DNA of 62,052 nt from Candidatus Avelusimicrobium caledoniensis (GTDB lineage: Bacteria; Elusimicrobiota; Elusimicrobia; Elusimicrobiales; Elusimicrobiaceae): positions 1 to 62,052 of the forward strand of contig ONAM01000007.1 in NCBI GenBank assembly GCA_900315795.1, given 5' to 3'. A program made the position numbers and the translations under genes. Of the stretch, positions 18,262 to 28,479 are shown one piece after another. Position 1 is the stretch's first letter, and each line of letters starts with the position of its first letter. Under the pieces are notes generated by a model. It was not told the DNA's origin. It saw only the letters and a program-made list of their open reading frames with translations, and ran no database searches.

Positions 18262-19801
18262 AACAAACCCTAATATCCTCGTGCTTCGTTTGTCGTCTTT
18301 AGGCGACATTGTGCTTTCGGCACCCGTCTATAAAAACATCAAGGCCGCTTGGCCCAACGCACGCATTACGCTGATGGTCAAACCGCAATTTGCCCAAGTG
18401 TTAGCAGGCAATCCGTACATTGACGAAATTATGGTTGCCAAAAAGGGCTTATGGGCTAACGTGCGCCAAATCCGTGCGGGTAATTTCACACACCTGCTTG
18501 ATTTGCACGTAACGTCTAAGACGATTTTACTTAGTTTCTTTAGCCACGTGCCTAATCGTATCCGTTACGACAAAAATTCGCTGGACCGCCGGTTATTTGT
18601 GCACTTCCGCAAGACCTCACCGCTACTGAAAGACAGCCACAATTTGGACAAATACCTCGCCGCGTTAAAAGCGTGGAACATTCCGATAAAATACCGCGAA
18701 TTGCAACTGGGCGACTGGGCCTATAAAAATGTGGAAGGCAGTGGCAAAAAAATCAATACGATTGCCATTTTCCAAACCTCGTTTATCGGCGACAGCGTAC
18801 TGACAACTCCGCTTATTAAAAAAACAGCTAAACTGTTCCCGGATGCTAAAATTGTGGTCATCACCCGCCCGCAAACGCAAGATATTTTCCGCCCGCTTAA
18901 AGAAGTATCGCAAATTATCTTAAACGATAAGAAAGGATGGAACAAAATTGCCGGCGTGTGGAAAACCGCCAAAGCCATCCGCGATACGCACGCTGACATT
19001 TTGCTCGTGCCGCACCGCAGTTTCAGAAGTGCGCTGATTGCGTGGCTTTCGCGCGTGCCGATACGTATTGGGTTTACGTCTAGCGAAGGGTGGTTTTTCT
19101 ATACTAAAACCGTACCGTTCTCTTGGATGATTCACGATGCCGAGCGCAACCTGTCGCTGTTGCAAGGAATCGCCAAAGAAAATTTCACCGCTGAAAAATT
19201 AAACATGAATTACGCCCCGTCCGCCGAAGAAAACGTGGAACGCTTAATCAAAGATTTTAATTTGGAAGGCAAAGTGCTTATTGGTATCCACGCGGGTAGC
19301 GCATGGCCGACCAAATGCTGGCCTATGGAATATTTTGTCAAACTCATCAGCCGCTTACAAACCGAACTGGGCGTGCAAGCTGTGCTCGTGGGCGGCGGTA
19401 AAAAAGACACCGACCTGGGCGAAAAAATCTGTCAACTTGCCACCGGCCACGCCGCCAGCTTGTGCGGTAAAACGAGCTTGGCCGATTTGATGGCTCTTAT
19501 GCAACACTTCAAATTGTTTATTACCAACGACTCGGGCCCCATGCACATCGCTACCGCCTTTGGCGTGCCGACGTTGGCTATCTTCGGGCCGACGACACGC
19601 GAACTCGGTTTCTTCCCGTACGGGGAAGGGCACCGTGTTATGGAAGTGGAAAATTTGCCGTGCCGCCCGTGTGCTTTACACGGGGGGAAGAAATGTCCGA
19701 AAAAACATTTCAAATGTATGCGCGACATTTCGCCGGACACCGTGTTTGACAACGCCAAAGAAATGTTGGAGAAAGCCGGCGTTCTTCCGGTAAAGAAATA
19801 A
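18242..19801 (+). CDS. GT9 heptosyltransferase-like protein with duplicated N-terminal domain
   Basis: This 519-residue protein is longer than the usual 340-360 for family GT9. The C-terminal domain (about 341-519) has the GIHAGSAWPTKCWP donor-site region and NDSGPMHIATAFGVPTLAIFG. The acceptor-side Rossmann domain occurs twice: residues 11-165 open with LRLSSLGDIVLSAPV and residues 171-340 open with IFQTSFIGDSVLTTPL. The second copy is the one placed normally before the C-domain, so the first is an extra copy. The reading frame is continuous, so this is not an assembly frameshift. A Cys-rich segment (CRPC...CPKKHFKC) near residue 475-492 resembles that of other GT9 proteins. It is coupled to waaA, consistent with LPS inner-core assembly. 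Confidence 0.85.
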   Translation: MNEKQTETNPNILVLRLSSLGDIVLSAPVYKNIKAAWPNARITLMVKPQFAQVLAGNPYIDEIMVAKKGLWANVRQIRAGNFTHLLDLHVTSKTILLSFFSHVPNRIRYDKNSLDRRLFVHFRKTSPLLKDSHNLDKYLAALKAWNIPIKYRELQLGDWAYKNVEGSGKKINTIAIFQTSFIGDSVLTTPLIKKTAKLFPDAKIVVITRPQTQDIFRPLKEVSQIILNDKKGWNKIAGVWKTAKAIRDTHADILLVPHRSFRSALIAWLSRVPIRIGFTSSEGWFFYTKTVPFSWMIHDAERNLSLLQGIAKENFTAEKLNMNYAPSAEENVERLIKDFNLEGKVLIGIHAGSAWPTKCWPMEYFVKLISRLQTELGVQAVLVGGGKKDTDLGEKICQLATGHAASLCGKTSLADLMALMQHFKLFITNDSGPMHIATAFGVPTLAIFGPTTRELGFFPYGEGHRVMEVENLPCRPCALHGGKKCPKKHFKCMRDISPDTVFDNAKEMLEKAGVLPVKK

Positions 19802-19818
19802 AAAAAGTTTTACAAGAA

Positions 19819-19847
19819 AACACCCCGCCTAAACGCGGGGTGTTTTT
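19819..19847 (+). terminator. Intrinsic terminator after waaA-GT9
   Basis: Stem CACCCCGC, loop CTAAAC, complementary GCGGGGTG, then five T. Confidence 0.85.
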
Positions 19848-19885
19848 ATATGGACCTGTTGAATTTATTTAAGGATCTTGTTATA

Positions 19886-20557
19886 TTACATTTTCCAAGT
19901 AGTGATAGATCCGGAGTATGGAGAAGTATCTTTAACTTTCATTAATTTTATACAATAATCTCCGCTATTCTTTTGAAAACCGGTTTCACCACGTCCTCCG
20001 TGTGCGCCATATTCGCCGCAAAATAACGAATAATTGTCTAAAGCGCTATGTGATACATTAAAGAACATGAGAAAACCGGCTCCTCTATACGGACCTGAAA
20101 TTCGTCCGATTTGAATGTGCGGTCCGGTATAGAGGTTGTTATGCGGATTCATTTGCATAGACCACTCCCCGTTAGAACGATTGTCTGTATTAGCGTCGTT
20201 GATTTCCCACTTCGTGTTTCCTGTCCAATCTAGGTCTATGGCTAATTCATCAAAATGTCTGGCCAATTCTCCGTTGGCTAGGTAATAAGCCAATTGAGCT
20301 TGATATACTGATTTGAGCAACGTAATGGCTTGTGCGGCTTTACTTTTTTCTACCGCTTTTTGATATTGCGGCAGAGCCACCGCCGCCAATATACCGATGA
20401 TGAGAACAACGACTAATAATTCAATGAGGGTGAAACCACCAGCCGTTTGACTTCCACCCCGGCGGGGGAAGTGGTTTTGTGTGCGGTAGCACTCAAAACC
20501 GATGAGGGGGTTTAAATAAGTATTTTCCTTTATATACCCCTCACTTTTGTCCCGCAA
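19886..20557 (-). CDS. Type IV pilin-like protein B, start disrupted by a repeat
   Basis: The pilin body is intact: [20 protein letters not shown] with Glu5, a head of about 140 residues like that of pilin A, and two or more cysteines. The 5' end is abnormal. The ATG with a good GGAG (20588-20590) opens a frame that ends in TGA after 16 codons. The pilin frame is +1 to it and contains only a TTG (20555-20557) with no ribosome binding site. Between the ATG and the pilin signal sits a GC-rich palindromic repeat (about 20437-20575) that probably inserted into the leader. The gene may be silent, weakly expressed from TTG, or a recent pseudogene. The listed start is that TTG. Confidence 0.6.
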   Translation of the reverse strand: MRDKSEGYIKENTYLNPLIGFECYRTQNHFPRRGGSQTAGGFTLIELLVVVLIIGILAAVALPQYQKAVEKSKAAQAITLLKSVYQAQLAYYLANGELARHFDELAIDLDWTGNTKWEINDANTDNRSNGEWSMQMNPHNNLYTGPHIQIGRISGPYRGAGFLMFFNVSHSALDNYSLFCGEYGAHGGRGETGFQKNSGDYCIKLMKVKDTSPYSGSITTWKM

Positions 20558-20575
20558 GGGGCGAGGACAAAACTA
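20437..20575. repeat. Palindromic repeat inserted in the pilin B leader
   Basis: On the coding strand it has a hairpin TTTTGTCC...GGGACAAAA, then CCCCCTCATCGG and a GC-rich hairpin CACTTCCCCCGCCGGGG. The type differs from the GTCAT elements. Boundaries are approximate. It separates the ribosome binding site and ATG from the pilin signal. Confidence 0.55.
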
Positions 20576-20624
20576 CATTTTCTTCTTTCATAAAAACTCC
20601 TCCATTTGATTTAGGTATAATAAA

Positions 20625-20653
20625 ATTAAATCAAAAAAAAAAAACGATGTCAA
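20625..20653 (-). promoter_or_regulatory. Pilin B promoter with A12/T12 spacer tract
   Basis: Minus strand TTGACA (20648-20653), 17-nt spacer with 12 consecutive T, TTTAAT (20625-20630). The tract is one base longer than at the other pilin promoters. Confidence 0.7.
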
Positions 20654-20728
20654 TAGGCAACTTTTCAATACAAAAAAAACAGCCAACCTGAGTTAGCTGT
20701 TTATGTTATGTTGTGCACAACCTAAATA

Positions 20729-21190
20729 TCAAAAATCATCTTCGGGCTGTTCGTCTATGGCCTCGTGCGTGGCTTTAAATAGCACTTTAATTTCTTTGAT
20801 TTTTTCAAGCGGCAACCAAATACCCTTTTTGGTCCAACCGCCCGTTTCTTCCCATTGACGAAGCGCGAGGCCGCGTTCATTACGAAACGATCCGACTTCT
20901 ACCACCACGCAAATACCGGGCCGCTTGGCAAATTTTCCAAGTGGTCCGTTGGCAATTTCTTTGGGAACGTCGGACAGCGCATTTATTTTCGGTGCAAGAA
21001 CGCGCACGATTTCCGGCGTAAGGGTCAGCCCGTCGCGCGTCGGAGCCCACAAGCCGTCCATATTGACGTACCGGCGGATAGAAACGTACCGGTAATTGCG
21101 GTACACGTCAATACTAAAGCGGACTTCGCTACCGTTCGCCGCCGGCAACGAGCCGATCTCCCGTAATACTGTAAAGCTACTTTCTGACAT
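20729..21190 (-). CDS. PC4/YdbC-like ssDNA-binding domain protein
   Basis: This 153-residue protein opens with a beta-rich segment FSIDVYRNYRYVSIRRYV followed by DGLWAPTRDGLTLTPE. That is the fold signature of transcriptional coactivator PC4 domains, which bind single-stranded DNA. A second similar stretch (VVVEVGSFRNERGLALRQWEE) suggests two half-domains. The C-terminus is acidic (EDDF). I chose the ATG at 21190 with GGGGTG upstream over a TTG further upstream. Its role here is unknown; a general nucleic-acid-binding function is plausible. Confidence 0.7.
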   Translation of the reverse strand: MSESSFTVLREIGSLPAANGSEVRFSIDVYRNYRYVSIRRYVNMDGLWAPTRDGLTLTPEIVRVLAPKINALSDVPKEIANGPLGKFAKRPGICVVVEVGSFRNERGLALRQWEETGGWTKKGIWLPLEKIKEIKVLFKATHEAIDEQPEDDF

Positions 21191-21340
21191 AAACACCCCG
21201 CCGGACAAAAATTTAAATTGCCTCTATTATCAAACCCGAAAATATGATATGATGTTACTAGTTATATTGTAATGCCTGATTGGCATAAAATCAAGTTTTT
21301 TTGTAATTAAACCGATTTAAACTTTTTTCTAAGGAAATTT

Positions 21341-23638
21341 ATGAGTACGACACCTTCTTTAGTGGGGAAGATAATATCCGGTTGTGAGATTTTAGAAAAA
21401 ACAGCCGAAGGCGGTATGGGAGCCGTTTACCGTGCCAAACACCGCGCTTTAAACCGCATCGTATGTGTAAAAATTTTAAGTCCGGCTTTGTCTAACGACA
21501 AAAAAGCGGTGGAACTCTTTTTAACCGAAGCCCGCGCTATTGCAGAACTGGACCATCCCAACATCGTTAACGTATATAACGTGGGTAAAGAACATGGGTT
21601 TTATTTTATCGTGATGTCCTTTATTGAAGGGCAAACGCTGTCTTCCTTACTTAAAAAGAATAAAGTATTGCCCGTCAAAAAAGTATTGGATTTATTTGAC
21701 GGCGTGCTACAAGGGTTGGAAGCCGCTCATGCCAAAGGCATTATTCACCGCGACATTAAACCGTCTAACATTTTAATCAATTTACAAGGACAAGCCAAAC
21801 TGGTGGACTTCGGTATCGCCAAAAAAATGGAAAAAGACGGCTCTACCAAAACCAGCGAACTGGCCGGAACCGCTTATTTCATCGCGCCGGAGCAGGCGTT
21901 GGGCCAAAACTTAGATACCCGGGCCGATTTGTATGCTCTCGGTGCCAGTCTGTACTACGTTCTGACGGGACAGTTTCCGTATAACGGGAAAAACACAATT
22001 GAAATTATCCAAAAACACATCAATAATCCCGTACCTAATCCGGCTGAACTGCGCCGGGATTTGCCCGCCTGGTTGGGCCCGGCTATCCAGAAATTGATGA
22101 GTAAAAATCCGGACGATCGTTTCCAAACCGCTAAAGAAACCTATTTATACTTCCGCAAAATGCGCGCCGAAGATCAATTACGTTTTGAATCGGGCAGCGG
22201 GGGAAAAGCCGTAGATTTGGGCGGCGAAGAATCCATGATGGTTGTTAAAGAAGAACGCCACCCCACCCAAACCTTGCGTACCCAGCGGGACTTATACTCC
22301 AAGCCCACGCAGCATACGGTAAACAACCTAATCATGCCGCAGATTAACGAAAATATGTCTCCGGAAAAATACCAAACCGAACTGGCCCGCCGCAAATTAG
22401 CCGCCAGCGTTCCGTCCGTGCAGATGTTAAAAACCGATGCCGCCAAGCCGGATACTTCTTTTACCAAAAAGCAAAATAGCGGCCCGCGTTTTATGTCGGC
22501 CACGCAACGCAAAGTGTTGTCGTTTTTGTTATGGGTGCCGCTGTTTGCGGTGTTTGCCGGAATTATTGCGTATGTGTTTTACAGTTTAGGCCATATTTGC
22601 TCGGTACATGTCTCGCCCCAAGCGGGGATGTGGGATAATATCATAGGCCCGTTCTTTTCTTCCCCGTACGCGCCCAACCAACTGACCATGACGATTGTTT
22701 GTGCCGTCGTGCTGGCTTGTATCTTTGCTTCGTCTGCTATCCGTGCGTATGCCCACTCTACCACGCTGTTGTTATTTCTGGCCGGCTCGTCGTATGTGGC
22801 GGGGTTATTTACGCCGGAAGTTCCGTTTATGGAAATGAGCAAAATGACTCAGTTTTTGTTCTCGCCGGAGTATTATTTGTGTTATTTAGTACTGGCGTTA
22901 TCGTGGGGGCTTTCACTGTGTTGGACCATTAACCGCTCCTTGGCGCAAGGGATATTGGGAGCCGCTCTTGTTATCTTCTGTATGAGTTTGGCACACGCAG
23001 CGGCCCATTTATCTATCGCCCCGAATAGCCAAAATGCCTTATTAACCGCGTTATTTTACCTTTCCATATTCTGCGGAATATGTGCTATTTACTACTTAAT
23101 TTCCCGTACCTATAAAGACGCTATCTTACTACCGTTCTTCCTCTTTTTAGTTGCTGTATTTGGGATGTGGGCCTATACGGTTTCCGGGTTGGCCGCTTCG
23201 GTGGAAAATACCGTAGAAGCACTCATTGCCCATGTAGAAGTAGACACCCGCAAACCGCGGCCGGTATCGTCCAATTTGCAAGATGAATTGGAATTGACGC
23301 CCAATAGCGGACTCAAAGAAGTGGACCAATCTAACGAATTTACTCATCTTACCTTAAGTGAAGTATCCGAGAAATTAGCCCCACGCATTGAGAAAGCAAC
23401 CCCCGGTGTGTTTAACGACCAAACCCGTATGCTTTTTGCCCGTCTGATGGCTCCTTATTATCAAGGAGGCGAGCAACCCATGAAACTGGCCGTGTGGGGA
23501 TTTGCCTTAACGTATCCGATTTACCACTTTAATAAAAATGCCAAAGAAAACGATGCGTATTTCTTCTTAATGGCCATGTTGTATTGTTTCTGTTTGTTGG
23601 GATGTGCGAGCACCTTTATAACGGAGGATACCTTATGA
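21341..23638 (+). CDS. Ser/Thr protein kinase with multi-pass membrane tail
   Basis: This 765-residue Hanks-type kinase has its domain at residues about 9-280. It shows a glycine loop (TAEGGMGAVY), ATP Lys44 (VKIL), catalytic HRDIKPSN at 136-143, DFG at 156-158 and an activation-loop end GTAYFIAPEQ. All key residues are present. A 110-residue linker follows, then at least five or six hydrophobic segments (about 395-620) instead of the single helix and PASTA repeats of PknB. It is coupled by ATGA to a PP2C phosphatase, forming a reversible phosphorylation pair. The membrane part may sense an envelope signal; that is inference. Confidence 0.9.
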   Translation: MSTTPSLVGKIISGCEILEKTAEGGMGAVYRAKHRALNRIVCVKILSPALSNDKKAVELFLTEARAIAELDHPNIVNVYNVGKEHGFYFIVMSFIEGQTLSSLLKKNKVLPVKKVLDLFDGVLQGLEAAHAKGIIHRDIKPSNILINLQGQAKLVDFGIAKKMEKDGSTKTSELAGTAYFIAPEQALGQNLDTRADLYALGASLYYVLTGQFPYNGKNTIEIIQKHINNPVPNPAELRRDLPAWLGPAIQKLMSKNPDDRFQTAKETYLYFRKMRAEDQLRFESGSGGKAVDLGGEESMMVVKEERHPTQTLRTQRDLYSKPTQHTVNNLIMPQINENMSPEKYQTELARRKLAASVPSVQMLKTDAAKPDTSFTKKQNSGPRFMSATQRKVLSFLLWVPLFAVFAGIIAYVFYSLGHICSVHVSPQAGMWDNIIGPFFSSPYAPNQLTMTIVCAVVLACIFASSAIRAYAHSTTLLLFLAGSSYVAGLFTPEVPFMEMSKMTQFLFSPEYYLCYLVLALSWGLSLCWTINRSLAQGILGAALVIFCMSLAHAAAHLSIAPNSQNALLTALFYLSIFCGICAIYYLISRTYKDAILLPFFLFLVAVFGMWAYTVSGLAASVENTVEALIAHVEVDTRKPRPVSSNLQDELELTPNSGLKEVDQSNEFTHLTLSEVSEKLAPRIEKATPGVFNDQTRMLFARLMAPYYQGGEQPMKLAVWGFALTYPIYHFNKNAKENDAYFFLMAMLYCFCLLGCASTFITEDTL

Positions 23639-24459
23639 GCCGGTTTGATATTGAATTTGCGGCCGTAACCGATATTGGTAAAATCCGTGAGAAAAATGAA
23701 GACAATGTGCTTATTTCGTCCAACCTTAGTTTAGGTATCGTGGCTGACGGCATGGGGGGGCATAGTGCCGGCGAAGTAGCCAGCAACATCGCCGTGTCTG
23801 TTCTGGCAGAAACAGTGCGCAAAGTAAACAACGGTCAACTTAAAATCCCCGATTCTTTTTTACCTAAACTAGATAATACCGAGCGCAAAATGCTTATGGC
23901 GGCCAACTTAGCGAACATCGCCATTTATTCTACGGCCCAATCGTCCGATTTATATAAAATGATGGGCACCACGCTCACCGGTGTGATTTTTGACCGTGAT
24001 TATGCGATTACTGTGCACGTGGGAGATTCCCGCCTGTATTTATTCCGCGACAATAAAATGGTACAAATCACCACCGACCATTCGCTGGCGAACGAACAAG
24101 TTCGCCGCGGTTTACTGACCCGCGCGGAGGCCGACCGCTCCAAAATCCAAAACATTTTAACGCGGGCCATGGGTATTAAAAAGAATATTGAATTTGACTT
24201 GCTTAAATTCCCGGTCAAACCCGGGGACGAAATCTTGCTCTGCTCAGACGGCCTGTATAAAGGGCTGCGCGAAAGTGATATGGCTGATATTTTGCGTAAC
24301 GGGAAAGAAATGTCTATCGTTAAACTGTGCAAACAGTTGGTACACATCTCTAATGAAAAAGACGGGCAAGATAACATCTCGGCTGTACTTATCAAAATTT
24401 TACCGCCCAAACCGCTCTCATTTAAACAGCGGGTTAAACGGTTTTTTACCACAAAATAA
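23635..24459 (+). CDS. PP2C-type Ser/Thr phosphatase
   Basis: This 274-residue PPM/PP2C family protein has the metal-binding and catalytic motifs DIGKIREKNEDN, VADGMGGHSAGE, GTTLTG, VGDSRLYLF, LLCSDGL and GQDNIS, in the usual order. It would dephosphorylate targets of the kinase encoded immediately upstream (overlap ATGA; GGAGGA before the start). The last 20 residues are basic. No membrane segment is seen, so it is cytoplasmic. Confidence 0.93.
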   Translation: MSRFDIEFAAVTDIGKIREKNEDNVLISSNLSLGIVADGMGGHSAGEVASNIAVSVLAETVRKVNNGQLKIPDSFLPKLDNTERKMLMAANLANIAIYSTAQSSDLYKMMGTTLTGVIFDRDYAITVHVGDSRLYLFRDNKMVQITTDHSLANEQVRRGLLTRAEADRSKIQNILTRAMGIKKNIEFDLLKFPVKPGDEILLCSDGLYKGLRESDMADILRNGKEMSIVKLCKQLVHISNEKDGQDNISAVLIKILPPKPLSFKQRVKRFFTTK

Positions 24460-24492
24460 ATAACGCACGATGCTCGGACTTTGTCCTCTTTT

Positions 24493-24566
24493 TTAGCACT
24501 CACAAAAAGGGGTTGACAATTATGTTCAGATATGCTAAATTAGCATTATGCTTAGGCGAGTGCTAA
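24493..24566 (+). promoter_or_regulatory. groES promoter with CIRCE-like HrcA operator
   Basis: A degenerate CIRCE lies at 24540-24566: TTAGCATTA, 9 nt, GAGTGCTAA. A perfect left half TTAGCACTC stands alone at 24493-24501. The promoter TTGACA (24513-24518), 17 nt, TAAATT (24536-24541) lies between them, so HrcA bound at the CIRCE would cover the transcription start. Confidence 0.75.
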
Positions 24567-24623
24567 AAACAAACCGCCAAGCACCTCAACTTTAAATTCC
24601 GATAAAAAAGGAGTGTATGGAAT

Positions 24624-24917
24624 ATGGCAGAAGTAAAAATTAAACCGTTGGGTGACCGCGTAATTGTCAAACCCATTGAAAGAGAGACGATGAAAGGGGG
24701 AATTATTATTCCTGACACCGCCAAAGAAAAACCGATGGAAGGCGAAGTATTGGCCGTCGGGCCGGGCAAATTAAATGACAAAGGCGAACGCGCCGCGATG
24801 GACGTAAAAAAAGGCGACCGCGTGCTTTATGGCAAATACTCCGGCACGGAAGTCAAATTAGACGACGAAACGTATTTGATTATTCACCAAGACGAAATCT
24901 TGGGTATTTTGGGGTAA
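24624..24917 (+). CDS. groES: Co-chaperonin GroES
   Basis: This 97-residue Hsp10 starts [14 protein letters not shown]. It contains the mobile-loop region ([19 protein letters not shown]), [10 protein letters not shown], the [17 protein letters not shown] strand and the HQDEILGIL end. It caps the GroEL barrel during ATP-driven folding. It is the first gene of groES-groEL, with GGAG upstream, and lies under a CIRCE-like operator, so heat-shock control by HrcA is expected. Confidence 0.97.
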   Translation: MAEVKIKPLGDRVIVKPIERETMKGGIIIPDTAKEKPMEGEVLAVGPGKLNDKGERAAMDVKKGDRVLYGKYSGTEVKLDDETYLIIHQDEILGILG

Positions 24918-24922
24918 GTTAA

Positions 24923-26572
<1,650 letters not shown>

Positions 26573-26601
26573 GTGCGACAGACGCAAAAATAGCTATTGT
26601 A

Positions 26602-26630
26602 AAACCCCCGCGTAATTAACGCGGGGGTTT
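26602..26630 (+). terminator. Intrinsic terminator after groEL
   Basis: Stem AAACCCCCGCG, loop TAATTAA, complementary CGCGGGGGTTT. Confidence 0.85.
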
Positions 26631-26646
26631 GTTTATGGAATAGTTT

Positions 26647-26705
26647 GTAGGTCGGATGTAAATCCGACATTTTCAACCGTATCGTCGGACTTACGTCCGA
26701 CCTAC
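26647..26705. repeat. Palindromic repeat near pilin C
   Basis: Arms of 22 bp (GTAGGTCGGATGTAAATCCGAC against GTCGG...CCGACCTAC) flank a 15-nt loop. The two mismatches are both G-T compatible. It lies just downstream of pilin C. Confidence 0.7.
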
Positions 26706-26712
26706 ATTTTTA

Positions 26713-27255
26713 CTAATTAAACGTATAATAAAAATAGCCGTTTTTATAACCGTCTGGGGTGGCGGAAGCAGTAGGGCTTGGAGAGCCGTTGCCGCTAATT
26801 GCCTTACAAATTGCTTTGTATTTTTCATCTTTCGCATGACAAGACATGCTATTGCGTGGTTTTCCGGCAAAGTCCACATATTCGCGCACATACATTAAGT
26901 GATAATCATTATCCCCACATTTTACAACACCATTACTACTACCGATATTGGGCCACATTAAACAACAAAACATTTTATTGTTTTTGCGGCACACCCCATT
27001 GGATATAGTATTTTCCGTACTCATATCTGCCGGAAATTCCATATCCAATTCATCCAGCGAAGTCGGCCATGTGCCGTTAGCCAAATAAAACACGTCGGCC
27101 GCTTGCGCCATACTATCGGCTAGCGTGCGATACGTGGCAAAACGGCTCTTTTCCACCGCTTGCGTATATTGCGGCAACGCCACCGCCGCTAAAATACCGA
27201 TAATTAAAACTACCACTAATAATTCAATTAGCGTAAATGCTTGTTTGTTTTTCAT
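26713..27255 (-). CDS. Type IV pilin-like protein C
   Basis: This 180-residue prepilin-like protein starts [16 protein letters not shown] with Glu5 after the cleavage site. The helix continues [20 protein letters not shown]. The head is related to pilin F (TWPTSLDELDME, four or more cysteines) and ends in an aromatic tail. GGAGG lies upstream. It is an orphan with no pilus machinery nearby and has its own conserved promoter. Confidence 0.88.
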   Translation of the reverse strand: MKNKQAFTLIELLVVVLIIGILAAVALPQYTQAVEKSRFATYRTLADSMAQAADVFYLANGTWPTSLDELDMEFPADMSTENTISNGVCRKNNKMFCCLMWPNIGSSNGVVKCGDNDYHLMYVREYVDFAGKPRNSMSCHAKDEKYKAICKAISGNGSPSPTASATPDGYKNGYFYYTFN

Positions 27256-27283
27256 ACTACCTCCTCTTTATATCATTAAATAA

Positions 27284-27311
27284 AATGTAGCAAAAAAAAA
27301 AACGATGTCAA
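27284..27311 (-). promoter_or_regulatory. Pilin C promoter with A11/T11 spacer tract
   Basis: Minus strand TTGACA (27306-27311), 16-nt spacer with 11 T, TACATT (27284-27289). The core is the same as at pilins A and D. Confidence 0.7.
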
Positions 27312-27361
27312 GCTTTATTTTTTACCGACGGAGAAAATAATTTTTTTCAAAACCCAAATTG

Positions 27362-27422
27362 AGGACCCAGAAAAAAAATAGGCCTTTAGACCCCTTGAAA
27401 TTTTTACATAAACCCGTATCCT
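27362..27422 (+). promoter_or_regulatory. Promoter with secretome motif, site 4
   Basis: The 15-mer TAGGCCTTTAGACCC (27379-27393) is followed after one base by -35 TTGAAA (27395-27400), a 16-nt spacer and -10 TATCCT (27417-27422). The distal half-site AGGACCC is at 27362-27368. Confidence 0.6.
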
Positions 27423-27453
27423 ACAAGTATGCAGTTATAAAAGGAGAATTGTT

Positions 27454-28341
27454 ATGAAAAAGTTATTACTTCTGTTGTGTTTGTGTTTTACCAGTTCGGC
27501 CTTTGCCACTACGCTTTTTGAACAAACCATTGAAGCCGCCGCTCAAAAAGCCCTGTTGCAAGCGCAGGACGGACGGCCCGCTTCTTCAGCCGGGTCTTAT
27601 TTGCGTGGGGTTATCCCCATGGATGTTACGGTCGTGTCCAGTTTTGTAGGCACGCAAAAAGAGAACGTGGTAACCAAACCGTGCACCGCCGTTCGCATCG
27701 CGCCGGATTATTTATTGGCCGGAGCGGCTTGTGCGGGTTCACGCGAATCGGGCTATCGGGAACACTACGGGCAGACCAAGTTAGACAAGCACGAAATTGC
27801 CTCCGTTTCCTTGTTCGGCCATACCGTCTATCAAAAATACAGCGGTAGCAAGTCGTACGTAGTGCCCAGCTGGGGCAACCGTGTTATATTGATCAAACTG
27901 GGAAATGACAAAGAGGGAAAGGCAATCAAACAAAAAGTAGCTCCGCTACCTATTCCCAACTTGTTTATTCCCAACAATCCGAAGTCTCTGTTGTTTTCTG
28001 AGGACAAAACTTCGTTTTTCTCTCAAGTAACGGCTAAAAAACAACGGATTTTCGGCGAAGCAGATGCAGACCGGGAAATTGAGGCCGTGGATCTCAAAAA
28101 TAAGCGGTTTGATATCTCGCCGGATATTCTCAGCGGACAACCGGTATTTGGTGTGTCTGCCACTAAAAACGAAGAATTCCTGTTGGGTTTTGGCAGCGAG
28201 TTGGTAGTTTATACCTCAGCCAAAAAAGGAGATGCCAATTATTTTACCCGGGAATTGATGCTCTTTTTACAAGCCGAATTGGATGAGGCCTCGTATAAAA
28301 TTGTTAAAAACAAGCAAGTAGATGAGTCGTATTTTAAGTAA
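27454..28341 (+). CDS. Secreted protein with degenerate trypsin-like fold
   Basis: This 295-residue protein has a clear signal peptide (MKKLLLLLCLCFTSSAFA). The segment CTAVRIAPDYLLAGAACA aligns in pattern with the CxGxLIxPxxVLTAAHC region of trypsin-like proteases, but Ala stands where the catalytic His should be. Later LSGQPVFG resembles the GDSGGPVF active-site strand, but the motif is not intact. It therefore looks like a catalytically dead S1-type protein, perhaps a binding protein. The gene at 28480 shows the same pattern. AAGGAG precedes the ATG. The family assignment is a by-eye inference. Confidence 0.65.
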   Translation: MKKLLLLLCLCFTSSAFATTLFEQTIEAAAQKALLQAQDGRPASSAGSYLRGVIPMDVTVVSSFVGTQKENVVTKPCTAVRIAPDYLLAGAACAGSRESGYREHYGQTKLDKHEIASVSLFGHTVYQKYSGSKSYVVPSWGNRVILIKLGNDKEGKAIKQKVAPLPIPNLFIPNNPKSLLFSEDKTSFFSQVTAKKQRIFGEADADREIEAVDLKNKRFDISPDILSGQPVFGVSATKNEEFLLGFGSELVVYTSAKKGDANYFTRELMLFLQAELDEASYKIVKNKQVDESYFK

Positions 28342-28365
28342 AAAAACAGCTAACAATTCTCTTTA

Positions 28366-28401
28366 AAAACGTCCGCGCGTTTACCCACGTGCGGGCGTTT
28401 T
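28366..28401 (+). terminator. Intrinsic terminator
   Basis: Stem AAAACGTCCGCGCG with complementary CGTGCGGGCGTTTT around loop TTTACCCA. Confidence 0.7.
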
Positions 28402-28407
28402 GTGTGT

Positions 28408-28473
28408 AGGTCCTTTTGATAAACCGGTTTGGGTCCTTTGACCCTCGTTTCTTCGCTCGTTATTGTCTATAAT
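28408..28473 (+). promoter_or_regulatory. Promoter with secretome motif, site 5
   Basis: The 15-mer TGGGTCCTTTGACCC (28430-28444) abuts a poor -35 slot (TCGTTT, 28445-28450); -10 is a perfect TATAAT (28468-28473). A distal AGGTCC half lies at 28408-28413. The expected transcription start coincides with the ATG at 28480. Confidence 0.6.
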
Positions 28474-28479
28474 AAACGT

